Of a DNA stretch of 5,621 bases, positions 1-5,499 are shown piece after piece. Made by a program: the position numbers and the translations under genes. The stretch is from Armatimonadota bacterium (GTDB lineage Bacteria; Armatimonadota; UBA5829). The notes beneath the pieces were generated by a model. That model worked only from the letters and a program-made list of their open reading frames with translations, had not been told where the DNA came from and ran no database searches. The stretch is from contig JAOAGX010000157.1 in the NCBI GenBank assembly GCA_026415535.1, forward strand, positions 1 through 5,621, read 5' to 3'. Numbering within the stretch: position 1 is the first letter of the stretch; each line of letters starts with the position of its first letter.

Positions 1-19
1 AGATGTGTATAAGAGACAG
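1..19 (+). other. Tn5 mosaic end / Nextera adapter remnant (artefact)
   Basis: The first 19 bases are identical to the hyperactive Tn5 mosaic end, AGATGTGTATAAGAGACAG, which every Nextera-type library adapter carries. This is synthetic sequence left by incomplete adapter trimming at a contig end, not genomic DNA. It is in frame with the following gene and supplies a false ATG at base 3, so automatic gene calling yields a protein that begins MCIRDS. Genomic sequence begins at base 20. Confidence 0.97.
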
Positions 20-20
20 C

Positions 21-905
21 TACTACATACTCCCATTCAACAACAATATCTTCGGCTGGTGGTATAACGTAAACCTTTTCCAGAAACACGGTTGGAAGCC
101 TCCCAAGACTTACGACGAACTTTTGGTTCTGTGCGAAAAAATCAAAAGTACCGGAATTGCTCCCATAACATTCCAAGGCAAATATCCGAACTACATGCTC
201 AGGGGGTTTTTCTTGCCGTGGGCGATCAGTGCTGGAGGTTTCCAAGCATTTGAAGACGCCCAGAAGCTCAAACCAGGCGCATGGAAGAGTCCGGCTTTTT
301 TGAAAGCCGCTCAGATGATTGCGGAGCTGCGTGACAAAGGTTACTTCCAAAAAGGCGCGATGGGCATGGACCACACAGGTTCGCAAATGGAGTTCGTGCT
401 TGGCAGAGCGGCCATGATTCCGTGCGGAACTTGGCTTGGTTCCGAAATGAAAAACCAAATTCCTCCAGGTTTCAAAATGGCTTACATCAACACTCCTATT
501 CTGAGAGACGGCAAAGGCGATCCTTCGATCACCTGTTCAGGCACGGAGGTGTGGATCGTACCAAAAGAAGCGAAACACCCCGAAATCGGTGCGGACTTCT
601 TCCGGTTCATGACCTCGCTTGAAATGGCGAAGAAGTTCGTCAAACAGAAGCAAACTCTGATGTCCATCAAAGGCAGCGATCAAATTGAGCTGCCTCCAGA
701 TCTTGTCGCGCCGGCCAAATGTCTTCGAGAAGCCAAAGCCACGTGGGATGCAGACTTTGCCGATTGGTACAAGGCTATGAACAAGGAGGTCGAAGCCGCT
801 ATTGCAGCGTTGCTTTCGGGCGAGATTACTCCGGAAGAATGCTGCGAGCGAATGGAGCGGGCGGCCGAACAGACTCGCGTAGACGAGTCGATACCAAAAC
901 ATTAA
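21..905 (+). CDS. Carbohydrate ABC transporter extracellular substrate-binding protein, family 1 (5' truncated)
   Basis: This is the C-terminal 294 residues of a family-1 extracellular solute-binding protein, the component that captures a sugar outside the membrane and hands it to the permease pair. Seen in sequence: the segment starting GWWYNVNLFQKHGW followed by PPKTYDELLVLCEKIK is the usual hinge-proximal region of sugar-binding proteins. A GRAAMIPCGTWLGSEM stretch matches the family's 'low-complexity G-x-A-A-M-x-x-x-G-x-W' region, and the C-terminus ends SIPKH, like many relatives. The order and the WLGSEMK..PPGF stretch recall NgcE-type N-acetylglucosamine/chitobiose binders, but that substrate assignment is from memory and weak. 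Full-length relatives are usually about 430-480 aa, so the lipoprotein signal peptide and roughly the first third are missing beyond the contig end. The apparent start at base 3 comes from the adapter and must not be used. Two permease genes follow directly. Confidence 0.93.
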   Translation, partial: YYILPFNNNIFGWWYNVNLFQKHGWKPPKTYDELLVLCEKIKSTGIAPITFQGKYPNYMLRGFFLPWAISAGGFQAFEDAQKLKPGAWKSPAFLKAAQMIAELRDKGYFQKGAMGMDHTGSQMEFVLGRAAMIPCGTWLGSEMKNQIPPGFKMAYINTPILRDGKGDPSITCSGTEVWIVPKEAKHPEIGADFFRFMTSLEMAKKFVKQKQTLMSIKGSDQIELPPDLVAPAKCLREAKATWDADFADWYKAMNKEVEAAIAALLSGEITPEECCERMERAAEQTRVDESIPKH

Positions 906-928
906 ATCAGTTCTCTTGGACGGCGCGA

Positions 929-1813
929 ATGATCAGGCGTGATAAGCATTTAGCAATAGCGGTTTTCCTAGGGCCAGCTATGGTTTTATACGCAGGGTTC
1001 TTCGCGCTGCCTATGGCGCAAGCCTTTTATGTCGCCTTGTTTCGTTGGCGCGGTGTTTCGTTAGATAGGCAGTTTGTCGGTTTTGAGAATTTCTGTAAGC
1101 TCCTCACCAACGATCCCGTATTCTGGCAATGTCTGATGCACAACTTGGCGTTTCTTGTCGTATCGCTGGTAGTGACTATACCACTCGCGCTCTTCTTCGC
1201 ATCCGTCCTTTCGGGACGGCTTCATGGTTCACAAACATACAGAGCGGTCTTTCTGTTCCCTAACGTGATATCGATTGTGGCCGTTGCGGCATTGTGGTCG
1301 TTTGTTTACCATCCGACCTTTGGAATACTGAACTCGTTTCTCAAGAGCATAGGCTTGGAACGTTACACTACTGGATGGCTTGGCGAGCCCAAAACCGCGC
1401 TGCCTTGTGTTATAGCGACGAGCATTTGGTATTCCCTGGGTTTCTACATAGTGCTCCTCCTGGCAGGTGTGCAGAGCATTCCGAGGTCGTTCTACGAGGC
1501 AGCTTGGATTGACGGAGCGGGAGGATGGCAATCTTTCCGATATGTGACAATACCGCTTGTTTGGGAAATTTTGAAACTTGCAATTGTGTACCTGATCATC
1601 CACACCATTAACATATTCGGTCTTGTTTGGGTTATGACCGAAGGAGGACCTAATTTCCACACGGAAACGCTTCTGACGTATCTATACCGCCAGGCATTTG
1701 TTCAGAGCAATTTCGGCTACGCAACGGCGCTCGGTGTGGTCGTGTTCGTAATCATATTTGGAATAACGGTCATCGCGAACCGGCTAATGAAACGGGAAAC
1801 GGTGGAGTACTAA
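929..1813 (+). CDS. Carbohydrate ABC transporter permease, MalF/UgpA type
   Basis: This is the first inner-membrane permease of the sugar importer, 294 aa from the chosen ATG. It begins with a short basic stretch (MIRRDK) and has six likely membrane segments near residues 8-32, 72-95, 106-128, 158-181, 214-236 and 264-285. The cytoplasmic EAA loop that docks the ATPase is clear at about 190-210 (EAAWIDGAGGWQSFRYVTIP), the hallmark of binding-protein-dependent permeases. The sequence VMTEGGPNFHTETLLTYLYRQAF after the EAA loop is typical of the MalF/UgpA/LacF branch. The frame is open 70 codons further upstream, but that part lies inside the binding-protein gene and has no permease character. 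The ATG at 929 gives the normal family length and lies 23 bases after the previous stop. Its Shine-Dalgarno site is weak (TGGA about 8 bases upstream). The one-base gap to the next gene indicates co-transcription, probably with translational coupling. Confidence 0.94.
   Translation: MIRRDKHLAIAVFLGPAMVLYAGFFALPMAQAFYVALFRWRGVSLDRQFVGFENFCKLLTNDPVFWQCLMHNLAFLVVSLVVTIPLALFFASVLSGRLHGSQTYRAVFLFPNVISIVAVAALWSFVYHPTFGILNSFLKSIGLERYTTGWLGEPKTALPCVIATSIWYSLGFYIVLLLAGVQSIPRSFYEAAWIDGAGGWQSFRYVTIPLVWEILKLAIVYLIIHTINIFGLVWVMTEGGPNFHTETLLTYLYRQAFVQSNFGYATALGVVVFVIIFGITVIANRLMKRETVEY
1804..1807 (+). promoter_or_regulatory. Shine-Dalgarno site supporting a TTG start
   Basis: GGAG (within GGTGGAG) lies seven bases before the TTG at 1815. 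It sits inside the last codons of the preceding permease gene. The spacing is ideal, and no ATG occurs in frame until inside the first membrane segment of the next protein, so this site settles the non-ATG start. Confidence 0.7.
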
Positions 1814-1814
1814 C

Positions 1815-2693
1815 TTGGACAGCGAGGGATATACTTCAAACTACCAAACTCGCCCTCTAAAGCGGGGCTCGAGGTGGAAGAACTTTCTGCTTCATGCGGT
1901 GCTGATTCTCTATTCCGCCATTGTTGCCTACCCTATGCTATGGCTGCTGCTAGCGTCGCTGAAAAGCTCGAGAGAGTTATTCGAGTCGCCGTGGGGTTTA
2001 CCGTCTCCACCGCAGTGGGGCAATTTTGCCAAGGCTTGGGTCGAGGCTGGCATCGGACGCTATTTCTTGAACAGCGTTTTCGTGACCGTCGTCTCAATGT
2101 TCTTCATACTACTGATAGGATCAATGGCTGCTTACGCGCTGGCGCGCTTTGCCTTTCCCGGACGAGGGGTAATTCAAAGCGCCTTCACAAGCGGAATGAT
2201 GTTTCCGGTATTTCTCGGAATCGTGCCATTGTTCCTCCTTCTGCGCAACCTAGGAATGTGGGACAACTATTTCGGCCTGATCACTGCGTATGTAGCCTAT
2301 TCGCTGTCGTTTACCGTGTTTATCCTCACAGGTTTCTTCAAGCAACTTCCTAACGAACTTGCCGAGGCCGGTCTGATCGATGGTTGCTCGCACTTCGCTG
2401 TATTCCGAAAAATCATGCTACCCCTTGCCAAGCCAGGTCTGATCACTGCCGGCATATTCAACTTTTTCGGTATCTGGAACGAGTACCCGCTGGCATTGGT
2501 AATAATTGCCACCGACAGCCTCCGCACACTGCCTTTGGGCATAGCCAATCTCTTAATGGTTCAACATTACGAAACCGACTGGGGAGCCTTGTTCGCGGGA
2601 TTGGTTATCGTTATGTTGCCAACGCTAATTGTCTACCTGATCTTTCAGCGACAGATTACTGAGAGACTAACGGCAGGCGCGCTAAAAGGGTAG
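1815..2693 (+). CDS. Carbohydrate ABC transporter permease, MalG/UgpE type
   Basis: This is the second inner-membrane permease, 292 aa, which pairs with the preceding one to form the translocation channel. The start is TTG. It leaves one base after the upstream stop, is preceded by a good ribosome-binding site, and gives the usual basic cytoplasmic N-terminus (PLKRGSRWKN) before the first membrane segment. Six membrane segments are likely near residues 24-47, 87-110, 124-144, 153-175, 208-231 and 258-278. The EAA loop is at about 184-204 (EAGLIDGCSHFAVFRKIMLP), matching EAA---G---------I-LP with glycine in place of the second alanine. The SLKSSRELFESPWGLP stretch after the first segment and the C-terminal QRQITERLTAGALKG are strongly typical of the MalG/UgpE/AraQ branch. 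No ATPase gene follows, so the complex probably uses one encoded elsewhere. The stop is TAG, and the same frame stays open downstream. Confidence 0.95.
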   Translation: MDSEGYTSNYQTRPLKRGSRWKNFLLHAVLILYSAIVAYPMLWLLLASLKSSRELFESPWGLPSPPQWGNFAKAWVEAGIGRYFLNSVFVTVVSMFFILLIGSMAAYALARFAFPGRGVIQSAFTSGMMFPVFLGIVPLFLLLRNLGMWDNYFGLITAYVAYSLSFTVFILTGFFKQLPNELAEAGLIDGCSHFAVFRKIMLPLAKPGLITAGIFNFFGIWNEYPLALVIIATDSLRTLPLGIANLLMVQHYETDWGALFAGLVIVMLPTLIVYLIFQRQITERLTAGALKG

Positions 2694-3008
2694 TTTTTCT
2701 CTTCTATTTTTGTTGTGAAGCCTCAACCAATAAGAAAAGGGGCTTTGATTTGGCGTGTATCCTTGCTTTGCGGGAAGAGTAAAACAACAGGGTGCAACCG
2801 AACAATATCACAGCGCGTATATAGTTGTAGAAGAACAGTAGACAACCTCTGTTTGATCACACCGTCTGAAGCCGAGATCCGAGACCAGACTTGTGGAACA
2901 ACTGTAATTAGACTGCTGATTTCAAAGCATCTTCTCCTATTGAAGGCTTCTTGGCTTGCAGTTTTTGCGGTCTTTTGCACAGCGTTTGACAGCGCTAAGA
3001 CGAACGTT
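2694..3008 (+). other. Inter-gene region of about 315 bases with no recognised gene
   Basis: This stretch separates the permease gene from the NAGPA-like gene. It is open in the same frame as both neighbours, and a GTG at 2715 could in principle start a 98-residue N-terminal extension of the next protein. The conceptual translation is rich in Cys, Arg, Thr and Ser, lacks any recognisable domain, and has no ribosome-binding site before the GTG, so it looks non-coding. One hydrophobic run (about 2925-2985) is the only protein-like part. A weak stem is possible between AAGCCTC (2717-2723) and GGGGCTT (2739-2745) with one G-U pair and a 14-base loop, but no T-run follows. A TTGACA at 2986-2991 has no matching -10 box. 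No tRNA or convincing promoter was seen. Confidence 0.5.
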
Positions 3009-3830
3009 ATGAGGACGATGCATAGCCTGCTTCTCCAAATTAATAGGCCATGTGTTAGACGTGCTGTGATGGTTGTCGTCCTTGCAATCGCACTGATTAC
3101 ACCTGTCTTTTTTATGCAGACGTCGACCAAAAGTTCGCGATCACCGAGGCCGCCGCGGCCGGTCGAGCTTGTTCTCAGTTCTACACAGGCTGACGCCCTT
3201 TTTGGCGACAAATATAAGAAGCAGGTTACGCACAAATGGCATCCGCCACACTACCTAAAAGTGTGGATGGCTAGACACAAAGGAAGGATTTTTCGAGTCA
3301 TACAGCTTCCTCGCTGTGAACATCTCGAGACGGTGATTACCTACAATCCATCTGGGGAAACACTGAAGGCAGCCAAGTCCAGAGTTGGCGGTGTGGCGGC
3401 GGTTACAGGAAGTTATCACCACCCTCGTTCAATGGTTCTGGCAGACTTTTTACAGCGAGACGGATGCGTGCTAGCAGGTGCTCGTACCGGTCGATGTCTG
3501 CTTTCAGTCAACGCGGATGGAATTGTTGATATTTCCACCGAGTATAGCGGTATCAAGGGAGTATCCGGCGTAAGTGCGCTTGCGTTGGGACAAAGGTTAG
3601 TTCCGCTTGAGCGAGACGGTTTCTCGATAGCATTCATGAACCGAGTGACTGACCGCATGGCTATCGGTGTAAACAACAATTTTATCTTTATCGTGCAGGG
3701 CAAATCGGATATTTGGCGGCTTGCGCATTTTATTCGTACCAAACTTCCGGTAAGGGTAGCAGTAAACTCCGACGGAGGCCATGTAGTGAGGGGCAAAGCT
3801 CCTGTTCATGTGGTTTTTCGATGGCGTTAA
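3009..3830 (+). CDS. Membrane-anchored NAGPA-like (phosphodiester glycosidase domain) protein, diverged
   Basis: The chosen ORF encodes 273 aa. A basic N-terminus is followed by one hydrophobic segment at about residues 19-36, then a Pro/Arg linker (SPRPPRPVE), which suggests a signal anchor or uncleaved signal peptide and an extracytoplasmic domain. From about residue 50 onward the layout matches the NAGPA / phosphodiester glycosidase fold: VAAVTGSYHH near 129-138, RMAIGVNNNFIFIVQG near 216-231, and VAVNSDGGHVV near 250-260 at the C-terminus. Known members hydrolyse sugar-1-phosphodiester linkages; activity here is unproven. Family positions normally reading NGGFF and NLDGGGS are TGSYHH and NSDGGHV, so the active site may be altered. 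The start is uncertain. ATG 3009 gives a sensible topology without a clear Shine-Dalgarno; ATG 3018 has GAGG but only three bases away; GTG 2715 and TTG 2940 would give longer forms. It follows the sugar importer on the same strand, 315 bases downstream, so co-transcription is doubtful. Confidence 0.72.
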   Translation: MRTMHSLLLQINRPCVRRAVMVVVLAIALITPVFFMQTSTKSSRSPRPPRPVELVLSSTQADALFGDKYKKQVTHKWHPPHYLKVWMARHKGRIFRVIQLPRCEHLETVITYNPSGETLKAAKSRVGGVAAVTGSYHHPRSMVLADFLQRDGCVLAGARTGRCLLSVNADGIVDISTEYSGIKGVSGVSALALGQRLVPLERDGFSIAFMNRVTDRMAIGVNNNFIFIVQGKSDIWRLAHFIRTKLPVRVAVNSDGGHVVRGKAPVHVVFRWR

Positions 3831-3894
3831 GATCTTCGGGAACCATACGCACGAATCTTGCGTAAAGGTATGTGAAGACAGCGATTCATCTTCT

Positions 3895-3971
3895 TCTCCT
3901 TTCACCTCCTAAACCAAACCCCGGGTCAAAAACCGGGGTTTGGCGCTGTATATGGGAACAAATATGGAATG
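3895..3971. repeat. Copy A of an imperfect repeat module (pyrimidine tract, hairpin, CAAATATGG box)
   Basis: The module runs from TCTCCTTTCACCTCCT (3895-3910), through a perfect hairpin (3914-3943), to CAAATATGGAATG (3959-3971). Copy B lies about 113-122 bases downstream with the same order of parts. The pyrimidine tracts match at 15 of 16 positions and the terminal boxes at 12 of 13; the hairpins share CCGGGG in the 3' arm but differ otherwise. The other bases between the parts have diverged. Whether this is an old tandem duplication or two members of a genome-wide intergenic family cannot be told from here. Confidence 0.55.
3914..3943. other. Perfect 11-bp hairpin in the convergent intergenic region
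   Basis: CCAAACCCCGG (3914-3924) pairs perfectly with CCGGGGTTTGG (3933-3943) around an eight-base loop. On the + strand the stem is followed by CGCTGT, so it lacks the T-run of a factor-independent terminator. On the - strand it is followed by only TTT. It may still assist termination or protect a 3' end between the two convergent genes, or be the structured core of the repeat module. Confidence 0.7.
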
Positions 3972-4007
3972 TGGTTCGTATTAATAGACTGAAAGCAGGC
4001 CAACTTC

Positions 4008-4093
4008 TCTCCTTTCTCCTCCTTCCCTTCCGCCCTGGTTCTGATAAGAACCGGGGCCAGTTTTTGTACCACATCTTTGCCAAATATGGGATG
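4008..4093. repeat. Copy B of the imperfect repeat module
   Basis: This copy has TCTCCTTTCTCCTCCT (4008-4023), a hairpin (4032-4057), then CAAATATGGGATG (4081-4093). It has the same order of parts as copy A, with a longer spacer between hairpin and terminal box (23 bases against 15) that includes a T-run. The hairpin arms differ from those of copy A by several bases but remain paired, which points to retained structure rather than retained sequence. Confidence 0.55.
4032..4065 (+). terminator. Factor-independent terminator, + strand
   Basis: GCCCTGGTTCT (4032-4042) pairs with AGAACCGGGGC (4047-4057), giving 11 bp with one G-U pair around the tetraloop GATA. TTTTT follows at 4061-4065 after CAG. 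Alternative pairing of CTGG (4035-4038) with CCAG (4057-4060) would place the T-run directly against the stem. It lies about 200 bases after the NAGPA-like gene and would stop its transcript before the opposing phosphorylase gene. On the - strand the hairpin has no T-run, so termination of the phosphorylase transcript is not explained by it alone. Confidence 0.7.
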
Positions 4094-4117
4094 ATAGACG
4101 ATGGCGTTAATGGCTGC

Positions 4118-5422
4118 TTAGTAAATAACCTCGTGGATTAGCCGAGTATCCGGAGCATAATTTCCAATAGAATAAGCACCGAGTATCATTTGACGGACAA
4201 GAGGAACGCGGTCCATATTGTTGGCATGGATGACCGCGAGACAATCTCCCCGCACTACTCTATCGCCAAGCTTTTTTTCTATTACTATGCCAACAGCCGG
4301 GTCAACCGTATCTTCAATACGTTCCCGACCTGCTCCAAGTATGCAGGATGCTCTCCCAATTGCCGCGCCGTCTATGGATTCCACCACACCCGAAACCGGA
4401 CTAATGACATCTACCTTTTTTGCAGCGCGAGGTAGTATCGAGGGATCGTCAATTACTCGCACGTCTCCCCCCTGAGCTTCTACTAGCCTTTTAAATACGC
4501 ATAGGGCATCGCCCGAATCAATGGCTTTGGCCGAAGCAGAAACGCGCTCCTCCTGCGACACACCATGTCCAACCAAGTTTAGGATTATCGCCGAAAGTTC
4601 TATACACAACTCTCTTAAATCCGAAGGTCCTCCTCCCTGTAGGGTCTCGATTGCCTCCGCAACCTCTAGAGCGTTGCCAACTGCGCGGCCAAGCGGTTGG
4701 TTCATATCAGTAACGGCTACAGCCATCCTTCGACCGAAACTGCGTCCTATTTCCATCAACATTTGTGAAAGATATCGGCCGGCCTGAATGTGCGGCATGA
4801 ATGCACCACTTCCAACTTTGACGTCCACGAGAATAACATCGCTTCCGCAGGCGATCTTTTTGCTCATAATGCTTGCCGCAATTAGAGGGACCGAGTCAAC
4901 TGTTGCCGTCACATCACGCAACGCATATATCTTCTTGTCGGCAGGTACAATGTTGGCAGTTTGTCCAGCTATCGCCGCTCCAATATCGGCAACTTGTCTG
5001 ATAAACCTGTTTATGTCCAGTGCTGTTGTCAGCCCCGGAATGGATTCGATTTTGTCTATGGTTCCTCCCGAAAAGCCAAGTCCCCTACCCGACATTTTCG
5101 GAACCTTGAGCCCACAAGCGGCAAGCATGGGAACCAGAACAATTGTGGTTTTGTCCCCCACCCCTCCACTGGAATGCTTGTCCACCTTTGTTTCAGGAAT
5201 TGCCGAAAAATTTAGCACGTCGCCGCTGTCTATCATTACCCTAGTTAGTGCCATCGTTTCTTGGAAACTCAGACCACGAATGTACGCAGCCATTAGGAAG
5301 GCTGACATCTGATAATCAGGGATGCGGCCGGCTGTGTAATCGAGAACGATTTGTCTAATTTCGTCATCCTCGAGTTCACGACCATCTCGTTTGGCAGCAA
5401 TGATATCAGCCGTGGTGGTCAT
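4118..5422 (-). CDS. pdp: Pyrimidine-nucleoside phosphorylase (thymidine/uridine phosphorylase family)
   Basis: This cytoplasmic enzyme cleaves pyrimidine (deoxy)nucleosides with phosphate to give the free base and (deoxy)ribose-1-phosphate, in nucleoside salvage and catabolism. The 434-aa length equals the family norm. The helical N-terminal part with GRELEDDEI and QMSAFLMAAYIRG is typical. The phosphate-binding motif KHSSGGVGDK is at residues 82-91 and the signature SGRGLGFSGGTIDKIES at 111-127. Residues aligned to base and phosphate contacts of E. coli thymidine phosphorylase are present: H83, S84, R169, S184 and K188. A C-terminal domain with DVISPVSGVVESIDG follows. Lys109 occupies the place where, as I recall, uridine-accepting PyNP enzymes have Lys and strict thymidine phosphorylases have Met, so broad specificity is favoured. 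The signature differs from the common GHTGGT by Phe and Ser. The start is ATG, with a weak GCGGGAA just upstream. It faces the NAGPA-like gene across a 287-base gap and follows the oxidoreductase by 77 bases. Confidence 0.96.
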   Translation of the reverse strand: MTTTADIIAAKRDGRELEDDEIRQIVLDYTAGRIPDYQMSAFLMAAYIRGLSFQETMALTRVMIDSGDVLNFSAIPETKVDKHSSGGVGDKTTIVLVPMLAACGLKVPKMSGRGLGFSGGTIDKIESIPGLTTALDINRFIRQVADIGAAIAGQTANIVPADKKIYALRDVTATVDSVPLIAASIMSKKIACGSDVILVDVKVGSGAFMPHIQAGRYLSQMLMEIGRSFGRRMAVAVTDMNQPLGRAVGNALEVAEAIETLQGGGPSDLRELCIELSAIILNLVGHGVSQEERVSASAKAIDSGDALCVFKRLVEAQGGDVRVIDDPSILPRAAKKVDVISPVSGVVESIDGAAIGRASCILGAGRERIEDTVDPAVGIVIEKKLGDRVVRGDCLAVIHANNMDRVPLVRQMILGAYSIGNYAPDTRLIHEVIY

Positions 5423-5499
5423 TTCCCGCTTGTCCGCTATGAGAGCGTTGCAGATTGGTGTAAAAAAGCAGGGCTTTGGGGGTTCTGGAAGCTAGCAGC

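Noticed and set aside
719..928. A 70-codon N-terminal extension of the first permease overlapping the binding-protein gene
   Set aside because: It lies inside a well-supported gene in another frame, has no membrane or transporter character, and would make the permease longer than its family. The ATG at 929 fits.
2717..2745. A terminator hairpin after the second permease (AAGCCTC with GGGGCTT)
   Set aside because: It has a 14-base loop and a G-U pair and is followed by TGATTTGG instead of a T-run, so termination here is not supported.
2986..3014. A promoter with TTGACA at 2986-2991
   Set aside because: The sequence 17 bases downstream is ATGAGG, which is not a -10 box, and it would begin transcription inside the coding region.
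3872..4141. A possible 89-residue + strand gene starting at GTG
   Set aside because: It runs through both hairpins and the terminator, has no ribosome-binding site, and gives a low-complexity protein without recognisable domain; it also runs into the end of the phosphorylase gene.
4788..5312. A 174-residue + strand open frame opposite the phosphorylase gene
   Set aside because: It is the antisense shadow of a strongly conserved enzyme, with Ser/Pro/Thr-rich content explained by the complementary codons.
5462..5477. A - strand terminator after the oxidoreductase (AAAGC, loop CCT, GCTTT, then T-run)
   Set aside because: The stem is only five pairs, mostly A-T, with a three-base loop. The T-run is real but the hairpin is too weak to call.
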